Shown one piece after another: positions 57,042 through 64,000 of a stretch of DNA of 64,000 nt. Both the position numbers and the translations under genes were made by a program. The DNA is from JAEXNA01 sp041676625 (GTDB lineage Bacteria; Vulcanimicrobiota; Xenobia; Xenobiales; JADMJV01). The stretch covers positions 1-64,000 of the forward strand of contig JBAYRN010000009.1 in the NCBI GenBank assembly GCA_041676625.1. Reading direction: 5' to 3'. The notes below the pieces were generated by a model, which did not search any database, was not told the origin of the DNA, and saw only the letters and a list, made by a program, of their open reading frames with translations. Every line of letters starts with the position of its first letter. Positions within the stretch are counted from its first letter, which is position 1.

Positions 57042-58328
57042 ATGGGACGTGAATTCAGCATCAATCAAGTGGACAACTACCCCAAGGCAAAAGTTCGTCC
57101 GGCTCTCCATGCGAGAAGTGCACCAGTACCCGGCCAAGGGATCAAAAATGGAACAGGACGGACTTCTGGCCTTCCCAAAGACAGCTATGTGTCAGCCAGA
57201 CCCAGCGATGCTGACTTGCATCAAGCCGATCAACTGAAACGGCAATCTTTGAATCAACGAAAAAGCAAGACCCCGAAAGCCCAGAAGAAAGTACGGTCGA
57301 ATCCTGGGCCCACCGCAAACCCCAGGATAGACTTGAGACCTGACTATCCCACCGCATCCGCCTCAAAGACATCCTCGACGGCTCCCAGCCCGCCCTCCAC
57401 CCCCGTCGGAAAGCCCACATCGACAGCAGCAAAGGCCCCGACTCCCAGTCCGAGCTCCCTTCCGAGCGACCACACGGACATGCTAAAAAAGCGATTCAAG
57501 CCCAACCTCGATCTGATCGCGGCCGCCAACAAAAAACAAGACCTGGCCTACCAGGCTGCGCAAACGAAAAAAGTGACCGTTCAAGCCCCCAAGAACGTCT
57601 CCGGCGGAAAAGTGAAGTTCTCCAGAACCACCACAGCGGCCCACGGTCTCGGCACGGTCGCCGGCCTGGTGAGTGTCAAGCAAGGCTATGACAAGGTGAA
57701 GAATGGACAGGTAGCCGAAGGTGCCTACAACATGGTTCAAGGAGGCGCGGTCACCGCTTCCGAGGGCCGAGAGCTTTACTACGCCAGCAAGGGCCTCAAG
57801 GCTCCGGCCAGCACCACCGGCAAAGTCCTCGGGCGAGCCAACATGGGCCTCACCGCCGGAATGGCTGCTATAGACAGCAAGGCGACTTATGAAGCCTATA
57901 AAAAGGGCAACACCGTGGAGGCCTCAGAGCGAGCTGGAAGTGCCGTCATCAATGCCGTATCCGCCTTTCCACCCACCGCTATCGTGGGGGCCGTGGGAGG
58001 CGTTCTTGACTTCGCCGCGGCTAAATCCGGTGCCGACGAATGGATGATCAACAAGCTCAACGAGAGCCAGAACAGAGCCTACAATGATACCTCGCGAGAA
58101 CGACAATATGTTGCAAAGATGCTCTTAAATACACCCACTGAAAACCTGCGCCACTTCAACCAAAAAAATCGCCACCAACTGGCCCAGGGAATCACAGGTC
58201 TACGAGATATGCGACAGGAATATGCCCGGCGAGGAGACACCCGGAGCGTGGAAGCGATCGATCGACAGATCGGACGTATTCGCCAAGGCCTAGGAGCGTG
58301 TCGGGAACTAGCACTCTATGGAAGTTAA
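57042..58328 (+). CDS. Unknown protein: disordered N-terminus, glycine-zipper hydrophobic core
   Basis: 428 residues. Residues ~1-155 are Pro/Ser/Lys-rich and disordered (TASASKTSSTAPSPPSTP). Residues ~185-340 contain alternating Gly/Ala-rich hydrophobic stretches (GLGTVAGLVSVKQGYDKVKN, TAIVGAVGGVLDFAAAKSGA) with a two-fold internal look, as in some membrane-active toxins and effectors. The final ~90 residues are helical and basic (RQEYARRGDTRSVEAIDRQI). No signal peptide. ACGAGG lies 8-10 bases before ATG. It overlaps the next gene by 11 bases. Secreted effector, toxin or structural protein are all possible; no family recognised. Confidence 0.65.
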   Translation: MGREFSINQVDNYPKAKVRPALHARSAPVPGQGIKNGTGRTSGLPKDSYVSARPSDADLHQADQLKRQSLNQRKSKTPKAQKKVRSNPGPTANPRIDLRPDYPTASASKTSSTAPSPPSTPVGKPTSTAAKAPTPSPSSLPSDHTDMLKKRFKPNLDLIAAANKKQDLAYQAAQTKKVTVQAPKNVSGGKVKFSRTTTAAHGLGTVAGLVSVKQGYDKVKNGQVAEGAYNMVQGGAVTASEGRELYYASKGLKAPASTTGKVLGRANMGLTAGMAAIDSKATYEAYKKGNTVEASERAGSAVINAVSAFPPTAIVGAVGGVLDFAAAKSGADEWMINKLNESQNRAYNDTSRERQYVAKMLLNTPTENLRHFNQKNRHQLAQGITGLRDMRQEYARRGDTRSVEAIDRQIGRIRQGLGACRELALYGS

Positions 58329-58989
58329 AACTTTGGACGACTTGGGGCCCGAAGTCCCAATCCAATACGACGGATTCATCGCGGGGAATCTCCCCGTAGC
58401 AGCCTTCTTCGGGCTTATCGCTCTGGCCTTCGTTGGTTGGGAGACGAAAGTTCGCGGCTTCCCCTCGGAGTGGATCGGCTACGGCCTTTTGACCCTGCTG
58501 TTGACCATGTTCTTACTTCTGGGGGCCTATTTCTTTGAGCAGTGGTACGTGCTCAATCTGGAAACCAGAACTCTGGAATGGAGACAACGCTTCGCCAACT
58601 TCGAGTGGAAGCGGGCAGTGGCCGACCTGGATGAAATCAGCCACGTGATGCTCAACCCGAAGTATGTTATGGCCAGGGCCGATTGGTACTGGGAGTATCC
58701 CCTCTGCCTGGTCACTCACCGGGGCAAAACCATATGCATCTGCAATCTCCCGGAGACCCGCGAACGAGAAAGCTACTCCCTGCCACTGGCCCGGGGGGTC
58801 GCCGAACTCATAGGGATATCCCTGGTAGAGGGCGAGCCGGAGCAAGCCGTGACCGTCAGGCTACGTCAAGGCCGAGTCTGTTTCGAACCTATCGAGCACA
58901 ACCCCGACACCGGTCTGACCGGAAAACTTCTCATTTTCCTTGCCATCAGTGCCTTGATCTGGGGGCTCTGGAAGCTCACCCAATTCTAA
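58318..58989 (+). CDS. Membrane protein of unknown function
   Basis: 223 residues starting inside the end of the preceding gene. Two membrane segments (AAFFGLIALAFVGW and LLTLLLTMFLLLGAYFF) at ~27-80, a soluble PH-like beta domain (YVLNLETRTLEWRQRFANF ... ) and a last hydrophobic segment LLIFLAISALIWGLW. The overlap suggests it works with or protects against the preceding protein, for instance as its membrane partner. No family recognised. Confidence 0.65.
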   Translation: MEVKTLDDLGPEVPIQYDGFIAGNLPVAAFFGLIALAFVGWETKVRGFPSEWIGYGLLTLLLTMFLLLGAYFFEQWYVLNLETRTLEWRQRFANFEWKRAVADLDEISHVMLNPKYVMARADWYWEYPLCLVTHRGKTICICNLPETRERESYSLPLARGVAELIGISLVEGEPEQAVTVRLRQGRVCFEPIEHNPDTGLTGKLLIFLAISALIWGLWKLTQF

Positions 58990-59065
58990 GGATACCATCG
59001 GGTGAAGAACGTTAAATCATGGGCTTTTTGCAGGGATCTTTCCACCCTATATAGACGTACTTAAT

Positions 59066-59617
59066 ATGAAATTTCTTAAAACTACGTGTTGCTTCTTGGC
59101 CGTTCTCTTGCTTGTTTCGTGCAACAACGCTTCTCAAACAAGGTCTTCACAAGCCACCGCTGACGCTTCCCAAAAAAGTGACTCCTCCGATCCCATTGTC
59201 GTTACCATCGACGGCGTGACGCGCACGATAAGCGCCGACAAGCGTGTCGCCGATGAGGTCAACTTCGACGAATCTACCGTCCGGTATTTGTTCAGGGAAA
59301 AAACCGACAAGGACGAAAAAGCCCGGCTCGAAGTGGACTTTGCCTTTAGCGACAAAGACAGCCTTGCCGACCTACCGAAAACGTACGATCTGACCGAGAA
59401 TCCCGCCTTACATTCCATAGCCAGTCTGAGTTTTATGGACTACGAGCGGGAAGTGGAAAGATCATTGAACAAGCGATTGATCTTTAACAAGGGTACGATT
59501 ACCGTCCACGAATTGAGTAAAGATAAGATCCGCTTTGAGTTTGAGGGAGAGGTCCACGAGTTGAGAAACGATCAAAACAAATCCCCCGTTTCGGGGCACA
59601 TTGATGTGAGTTATTGA
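59066..59617 (+). CDS. Putative lipoprotein of unknown function
   Basis: 183 residues with a lipobox LLLVSC (C19) after MKFLKTTCCFLAVL. A Ser/Gln/Ala-rich linker follows, then a soluble domain with alternating charged strands (VVTIDGVTRTISADKRVADE, GHIDVSY at the end). No family recognised. The 76-base gap upstream contains TTAATATGAAAT just before the start but no strong Shine-Dalgarno. Confidence 0.7.
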   Translation: MKFLKTTCCFLAVLLLVSCNNASQTRSSQATADASQKSDSSDPIVVTIDGVTRTISADKRVADEVNFDESTVRYLFREKTDKDEKARLEVDFAFSDKDSLADLPKTYDLTENPALHSIASLSFMDYEREVERSLNKRLIFNKGTITVHELSKDKIRFEFEGEVHELRNDQNKSPVSGHIDVSY

Positions 59618-59635
59618 TACCTCAACGACCCTCTC

Positions 59636-60583
59636 CTACTGCCCCGAAAAGTTGATGCTGTCCGCTTCTTCCTGAAGGCTCTCAGTATAGCCGTAGGCTT
59701 TGGCGTATCGCTGGGTGGCGCGCTGCATGGCTACGGCGGCGTCGAAGATGGTGTCCCACCCCCGGGTGAGATCGGCCATTCGGAAGCTCTCTTCCACTTC
59801 CCGGATCCGGTCGATCCCGGTAAAGGTTCGATCGATCTCGTCCAGCAGACGAAGCGCAAGTTCCTTGCTGTCCTGGACTTCCGGGCTGTCCTCGGTCGAC
59901 TCCATCTCCATCGCCTTCTCGTAGGAGTTCTGCATGTCCAGCAGCATGCCGTCGAGTTCATCCACGGCCGATATCACCAACTGTAAGGACTGCTCACCGC
60001 TCATCACCGCGTCGAAGGCTTTGTTGATCCGTCCGTAGACCGGTGACAACACGGCGGTTTTGCTGCGGTCGTTTTCCATGGCCCGGGGATCCGGATACAG
60101 CATGACCAATTGGCAATCCTGGCAGTACTCTCCGTCCTGAGTCCCACAGCGAGGGCAGATCCGAACCTCTCCACTCATGGTGCGCTCGATTTCGGCGTTG
60201 CAATCTAAAACCGCCTGGCGTTCGGCCTCAAAAATCCCGATCGCCTCCTTGAAGCCGGCAATATCGTTTTCGGAGGCGAGCAGTGGAAGCCGATCCAGTA
60301 CCTCCGCGATCTGCCAATACGCCTGGGCCATGCGCTCGATGGGGCGGCGGGCCGAATCCACCAGATCGGGGTTCTGGCGCAGGTCCGCTTCGGTGTCCTG
60401 GGCTCCCCCTTTCAAGCGCCCGGCCATGGACATGCAGGGGTTGTTCAACTCCTCGGTGGGCGTCTCACCGTCCAACCAGAGTTTACAAAACTCCAGCAGC
60501 CCGCGCACCGTGTTCACATCGGGGGGCGGCAGCTCACCGTCTCCGTAGGCGCTTTGCAGGGCTGCCAACAATGGGTTGTCCAT
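59636..60583 (-). CDS. Unknown protein with a zinc-ribbon insert between helical halves
   Basis: 315 residues. Helical N-terminal half (to ~140), then ICPRCGTQDGEYCQDCQ, a CxxC...CxxC zinc ribbon, and a helical C-terminal half (~190-315) rich in Asp and Glu. AGGAG lies about 10 bases before ATG 60583. It lies downstream of the PlsC-like gene in the same direction (86-base gap). No family recognised. Confidence 0.65.
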   Translation of the reverse strand: MDNPLLAALQSAYGDGELPPPDVNTVRGLLEFCKLWLDGETPTEELNNPCMSMAGRLKGGAQDTEADLRQNPDLVDSARRPIERMAQAYWQIAEVLDRLPLLASENDIAGFKEAIGIFEAERQAVLDCNAEIERTMSGEVRICPRCGTQDGEYCQDCQLVMLYPDPRAMENDRSKTAVLSPVYGRINKAFDAVMSGEQSLQLVISAVDELDGMLLDMQNSYEKAMEMESTEDSPEVQDSKELALRLLDEIDRTFTGIDRIREVEESFRMADLTRGWDTIFDAAVAMQRATQRYAKAYGYTESLQEEADSINFSGQ

Positions 60584-60669
60584 GGATCGCTTCTCCTAAA
60601 AATTTTGGCGCGGGCGCGCCGAGGCATCTTCCCGTGAACCCCCGCGAATCCTTTTGGGTTAAACCCAGT

Positions 60670-61269
60670 TCAAGCCAGTCGACCTTTACGCTCTTCCCGG
60701 GGCCGCACGCGCACCGGGCCACTCTTCTCCGGCTTGACTCCCTTGGTGTCGCCGAAAAAATCGGCCAGGAGGGCCACGTCGCCTTCCAGGTCTCCCGACG
60801 GCACCATCTTGGGGCCCATCAGGATGGTTTTCTCCGCTCCATCCACCAGGACCGGATAGATGGGGATCTCAGCGCCCACGGCGATGAAGTAAAACCCACT
60901 CTTCCAATACTCCACGTACTTGCGGGTACCCTCGGGCAGTACTCCCATGGCGATCTCGTCCTGGGCCTTGATGGTCTCCACCATAGAGTCCACCAGTTGA
61001 TTGGACTTCGAACGGTCCACCGGAATTCCGCCCAGGCTTTTCAAGATCGGAGCCAGGGGCCCCTTGAAGGCGTTGTTCTTAACCAGATAGCGAAGCGGAA
61101 GCTGCCAGTGGTGGATCAACGCCAAGGTCAGAAAATAATCGAGGTTGGAGGTGTGGGGAGCACCCAACAGCATAACCTTTTTCTCCGGCGGTCTTTCACC
61201 CACGAACTTCCAACCCAGAATTTTCGTACACAACACGTGAGATGCTGCGCACAGAATGTTTATCAGCAT
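60670..61269 (-). CDS. 1-acylglycerol-3-phosphate acyltransferase-like protein (PlsC family)
   Basis: 199 residues from ATG 61269, preceded by AAAGGGG. The acyltransferase catalytic motif HX4D appears in APHTSNLDY, and the second block is VLPEGTRKY (PEGTR). Lacks an obvious long N-terminal anchor but has an initial hydrophobic stretch MLINILCAASHVLCTKI. Members acylate lysophosphatidic acid or related lipids at the inner membrane. Substrate is inferred from the family. Confidence 0.88.
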   Translation of the reverse strand: MLINILCAASHVLCTKILGWKFVGERPPEKKVMLLGAPHTSNLDYFLTLALIHHWQLPLRYLVKNNAFKGPLAPILKSLGGIPVDRSKSNQLVDSMVETIKAQDEIAMGVLPEGTRKYVEYWKSGFYFIAVGAEIPIYPVLVDGAEKTILMGPKMVPSGDLEGDVALLADFFGDTKGVKPEKSGPVRVRPREERKGRLA

Positions 61270-61417
61270 TTCGGCCCCTTTCTCGCGCCGGGATTGTAGC
61301 ACAATACGGATTTTAAATGAAGAGGCAGGCTCTTCTTGGACCTGGTTCAGAGATTTCGAGGAGTTCCATACTCTTTAGCAGAAAGCACTTTTACATCCAG
61401 CTGAGGAGACGCATTGA

Positions 61418-61912
61418 ATGATTTTTGAGAACGACGCCCAGAAAGGCACTTACGAAAAGATTCTGCCGTGGATGCAGGAGATGTTCGGTGAATTCGTCGG
61501 CAAACGAATGGAGATTCCTGAATTTGGCGTCAGAGTTGGCTCAGCCTTTGCTCAAACCGCTATCTATCCCATGGGCGACGATGATTCGGTTATCTCCACC
61601 CGTGCTTACGTGGTAACAGGGGTCGACCTCACCCCGGATCTCATGCACTTTTTGCTCCGGGAAAATGATCGAATGACGTTCGGTGCTTTCGGCATCGACC
61701 AGGACGGTGATGTCTTTTTTGAACACACCATTGTCGGCTCGACCTGTGACAAGCCCGAATTGAAGACTTCGGTCTCCTCGGTGGTCCTGATCGCCGATGA
61801 GTATGACGATCTGATCGTGGAAAAATGGGGTGGAGAGAGAGCCATCGATCGTCTAAGAGATGATGACGAGGCCTCCGAAGAAGCCACTGAGGAAGCCGGA
61901 GCTACTTCTTAG
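61418..61912 (+). CDS. YbjN-domain protein (secretion-chaperone-like fold)
   Basis: 164 residues resembling the YbjN family, whose fold is close to type III secretion chaperones. The pattern VVTGVDLTPDLMHFLLREND ... FGAFGIDQDGDVFFEHTIVG is typical, and an acidic Glu/Ala-rich tail follows. GAGGAG lies about 11 bases before ATG. Its 3' end overlaps the convergent HTH gene by 11 bases. Client or role unknown. Confidence 0.6.
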   Translation: MIFENDAQKGTYEKILPWMQEMFGEFVGKRMEIPEFGVRVGSAFAQTAIYPMGDDDSVISTRAYVVTGVDLTPDLMHFLLRENDRMTFGAFGIDQDGDVFFEHTIVGSTCDKPELKTSVSSVVLIADEYDDLIVEKWGGERAIDRLRDDDEASEEATEEAGATS

Positions 61913-62528
61913 ACCCCGCTTCACCCGAATCTTTTCCGGGAAAAATCTTCTTCCACCACGGTTTTTGGGCTTCTTCCTGGAGTTCTTCGACCTGCTTTTC
62001 TAACTCCATGGCTCGAAAGGTTGAGTCGATGACCTGGCTGCGCATCTCCTCCAGCGCGGTCTCGGCCTCCACCGCTCTCACCGTGGCGGCCACGGCATCC
62101 TGCTCGGCCTCATCGGCTCGGGTTTCCAATTCGTCTTGGCGCTGAGCTGCCTCTTGCAACATGCGGCGCGAGGAGGCCAATTCCGACTCGATGAAGCCCA
62201 GTCTCACCATGGCGGCTTCGTGCCTCTGTAGAGAGACCAGGGCCCCCGGACCTCCCTCCCCATCAAAATCCGGGCTGACCTCCAGAGACGCCGACACGGG
62301 AGCCAGTTCCATCGACTGTTTTAACAGACGTCGCTGCTTCTCACCCTCCAGTCGCGATAGCTCGCTTTCCGGGATCCGGATCTCTCCTGCCGAGTTGGTG
62401 GTGGTTCTCAGCCGGCCCTGATGGATAAGCCTGCGAATCCGCCGTGGACTCGTTTCCGCCAGGTCTGCGAAAGCTCTTATGGATAAGGGGCGGCTAGAAT
62501 ATCCCTTTTGTTCTTCGGGTAAGGCCAT
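61902..62528 (-). CDS. Helix-turn-helix protein with a long coiled coil
   Basis: 208 residues from ATG 62528 (an earlier ATG at 62540 adds 4). Residues ~15-60 form a MerR/excisionase-like winged HTH (LSIRAFADLAETSPRRIRRL, then IRIPESEL). Residues ~95-190 are a continuous Glu/Ala/Arg-rich coiled coil, ending WWKKIFPGKDSGEAGSKK. DNA-binding with dimerisation, or a DNA-tethering role, is plausible. Convergent overlap with the YbjN gene. Confidence 0.65.
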   Translation of the reverse strand: MALPEEQKGYSSRPLSIRAFADLAETSPRRIRRLIHQGRLRTTTNSAGEIRIPESELSRLEGEKQRRLLKQSMELAPVSASLEVSPDFDGEGGPGALVSLQRHEAAMVRLGFIESELASSRRMLQEAAQRQDELETRADEAEQDAVAATVRAVEAETALEEMRSQVIDSTFRAMELEKQVEELQEEAQKPWWKKIFPGKDSGEAGSKK

Positions 62529-62609
62529 GACTGCAATCACCTTTTTGAAAGTTGTTCAAACTTGTTTGCAGTTTTTTGACGGCCTTCCTTCTGGAAGTTG
62601 AAAAAATCT

Positions 62610-63458
62610 CTACTGGACTAGTTCAATTTGATAGAGAAAGGGCCAGCGTTTGCCGGTTACAAAAAGTCGACCGCTCAAGGCATCGAAGGCGATGCCGTTT
62701 AAAACCTCGTTCATGCCCAGACCGTGAAGGTTCTTATCAATGATCCCCTGGAGATTGACGCGAAACTGCACCTCCCCGGTCTCAGGGTCGAATACAACGA
62801 TCTCGTCGAAGGTGAATCGATTGGCGTAAATAAGACCGTTGATGAACTCAAGCTCATTCAAGCGATCGACTGCCACTCCATCATCGGTCACCTCGACTCG
62901 TCGCACTTCACCGAAAGTCGTAGGATCCAGAAAACGGATGGTGGAGGTGCCGTCTGAATGAGCGAAAAGGTCTTCGTCAGTCCGAGTAAGGCCCCATGAA
63001 GGGTTGGGGATGGTGAAAGTCGTTATCTGGGCGAAGGAGTCTCGATCCCAGATGACGCCTTCTCCCGAGCTAAGGGTGAGTTGAAACAACTGGCCGTTTC
63101 GTGAGGCCAGGCCTTCGCCGAAGAGATTGGGCGGCAGGTCCTGCTCCTGAAGCACGTTTCCGGTGGCCAGATCCACCCGACGCAGCGTACTCTCTCCGAT
63201 CAGTCCTGTGGACTCGTAAAGAAATCCGTTTTCAAACAGCAACCCCTGGGTGAAGGCGTCGGTCTGGTGCGGGAAAGTATTCACAACCCGAAAACCCAAA
63301 ACCGGAGCGGGACCCTGTGGTTTCGGCCCTTCCTCTTTTTCTTGAATCTGCTGGGTCACGTACTCTTCCAGCGACTCGGAACTACCACACCCGAACAGGT
63401 TCAGAGTGAGAGCCGTGGCCAGAGCCAGCAAGAGACATTTTATAGCAGCAGATTTCAT
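62610..63458 (-). CDS. Glutamine cyclotransferase (glutaminyl-peptide cyclotransferase family), lipoprotein
   Basis: 282 residues from ATG 63458: lipoprotein signal LLLALATALTLNLFGC, a Pro/Glu linker, then a five-bladed propeller of the glutamine cyclotransferase family: FPHQTDAFTQGLLFENGFLYESTG, LNELEFINGLIYANRF and LNGIAFDALSGRLFVTGKRWP (each shown in part). These enzymes cyclise N-terminal Gln to pyroglutamate. The frame is open upstream to 63554, but the lipoprotein signal fixes the start. Confidence 0.9.
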   Translation of the reverse strand: MKSAAIKCLLLALATALTLNLFGCGSSESLEEYVTQQIQEKEEGPKPQGPAPVLGFRVVNTFPHQTDAFTQGLLFENGFLYESTGLIGESTLRRVDLATGNVLQEQDLPPNLFGEGLASRNGQLFQLTLSSGEGVIWDRDSFAQITTFTIPNPSWGLTRTDEDLFAHSDGTSTIRFLDPTTFGEVRRVEVTDDGVAVDRLNELEFINGLIYANRFTFDEIVVFDPETGEVQFRVNLQGIIDKNLHGLGMNEVLNGIAFDALSGRLFVTGKRWPFLYQIELVQ

Positions 63459-63513
63459 GGAGAGCGGTTCTACACAGAAGCGACAGGGGCCTGTTGAGTC
63501 GCTCGCTCCCGGA

Positions 63514-63540
63514 TCAAAAAAAGGCCCCCGGGGACCGAGG
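63514..63540 (-). terminator. Rho-independent terminator of the di-cysteine repeat gene
   Basis: On the minus strand the GC-rich palindrome GGTCCCCGGGGGCC is followed by seven T. It lies about 25 bases after the stop of the Cys-rich gene and before the cyclotransferase gene. Confidence 0.65.
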
Positions 63541-63563
63541 ACCTCTTTGAGCACTATTCAGGC

Positions 63564-63845
63564 TCAGGTGGTGGCGCAGCAAGCCTCTTTTTGCTCACAG
63601 CACTCTTTCTCACCTTCGCAGCACTCCAATTGAGCAACCGGAGCAGCCTTTGAGCTTTCGCAGCAAGCTTCCTTAGCCTCGCAACAGGCTTCCTCGGCCT
63701 GGCAACACGCCTGGGCTGATTGTTGCAGGCAACAGGCCTGCTGAGGTTGGCAACATTCGGCTCCGGTTCGGCAGCAGTCCGCGGCGGACGCCCCCAGAGT
63801 AAACAGAGCCATGGTGGTCAGGATGATGGCAAATTTTCTAAACAT
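63564..63845 (-). CDS. Exported protein of repeated Cys-Cys pairs
   Basis: 93 residues: signal peptide KFAIILTTMALFTLGASA, then nine Cys-Cys pairs, mostly separated by five residues (a 7-residue period: CCQAEEACCEAKEACC). Spacers are rich in Glu, Ala, Gln and Lys. AAGGAAG precedes the ATG by 6-8 bases. Eighteen cysteines in about 70 residues suggest metal binding (metallothionein-like) or dense disulphides in the periplasm; neither is shown. A terminator follows. Confidence 0.75.
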   Translation of the reverse strand: MFRKFAIILTTMALFTLGASAADCCRTGAECCQPQQACCLQQSAQACCQAEEACCEAKEACCESSKAAPVAQLECCEGEKECCEQKEACCATT

Positions 63846-63904
63846 GATTTCTTCCTTTCAAGGTTGGCGCTTCGAATCGCGCGAAGCGTCACGGAGAACA
63901 CTCT

Positions 63905-64000
63905 CTATACCAGGGAAAGAAAGTAAGCCGGCGGTGGGTTGGGCCGGGCCTGAGCCAGGATCAAAGAAATCTGAGGCTTAATCGACTCGGGTGGGGTAAG
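63905..64000 (-). CDS. Possible C-terminal end of a gene running off the window
   Basis: On the minus strand one frame is open from the window edge to a TAG at 63905-63907 and would end PPPAYFLSLV; the other two frames are closed. About 31 codons are too few for a reliable call. Confidence 0.25.
   Translation of the reverse strand, partial: LTPPESIKPQISLILAQARPNPPPAYFLSLV

Noticed and set aside
60603..60622. GC palindrome GGCGCGGGCGCGCC as a terminator between the PlsC-like and zinc-ribbon genes
   Set aside because: Stem is about 5 bp with an A-rich stretch before the T-run, which merges into the ribosome site of the next gene.

Overview
The window is 64 kb of dense bacterial DNA, GC-rich by eye, with about 50 genes on both strands and no gene-free stretch above 300 bases. 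No rRNA, tRNA, CRISPR array, insertion sequence or phage module was seen. Lipoproteins, type IV pilus parts, a bacterial alpha-2-macroglobulin paired with penicillin-binding protein 1C, an MsbA-type exporter and a PglB/PglK-type glycosylation locus suggest an organism with an outer membrane. Core genes are recognisable but divergent and the neighbourhoods are unusual (rplU-prp without rpmA, ftsA-nrdR-punA-deoA), which fits a poorly sampled phylum. I cannot name the lineage from sequence alone.

Layout. 1-140: short GC-rich repeat. 144-4204: minor pilins and a GspF/PilC membrane protein, with a divergent large PilX-like protein. 4354-5139: Gly/Cys-rich protein. 5173-9585: divergent histidine kinase and a large response regulator with a SARP-type DNA-binding domain. 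9654-10749: small unknown proteins. 10795-12770: rplU, prp, a small membrane protein and a bestrophin. 12857-24914: ftsA, nrdR, two nucleoside phosphorylases, a HisRS-like protein with a long charged tail, accB, an ABC exporter, a DegT aminotransferase and a heparinase II/III-like protein. 24930-29074: DacB-type peptidase, YihY/BrkB protein and a VCBS/caspase-like secreted protein. 29170-37761: an enlarged SecA-like ATPase, an M28 peptidase, a Ser/Thr kinase, a histidine phosphatase and an unknown membrane protein. 37742-45808: ABC-F ATPase, then an STT3/PglB oligosaccharyltransferase, two glycosyltransferases and a PglK-like flippase. 45876-55765: small protein, MFS exporter, PBP1C and alpha-2-macroglobulin. 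55899-63845: small Gly/Met/Cys-rich proteins, a disordered/hydrophobic unknown, lipoproteins, a PlsC acyltransferase, a YbjN-like protein, an HTH coiled-coil protein, a glutamine cyclotransferase and a di-cysteine repeat protein.

Much of the window concerns the envelope: pili, a candidate N-glycosylation pathway, polysaccharide export or modification, peptidoglycan synthesis and editing, protease trapping and secretion. The most unusual items are the SecA-like ATPase whose second nucleotide-binding half seems tandemly duplicated, the HisRS-like protein with altered catalytic motifs and an Arg/Glu/Lys/Ser tail, the receiver-dead HD-GYP-SARP regulator, and small genes that share a promoter pattern. 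Coding is very compact, with ATGA overlaps, convergent genes overlapping at their stops, frequent TTG/GTG starts, and divergent genes that almost touch.
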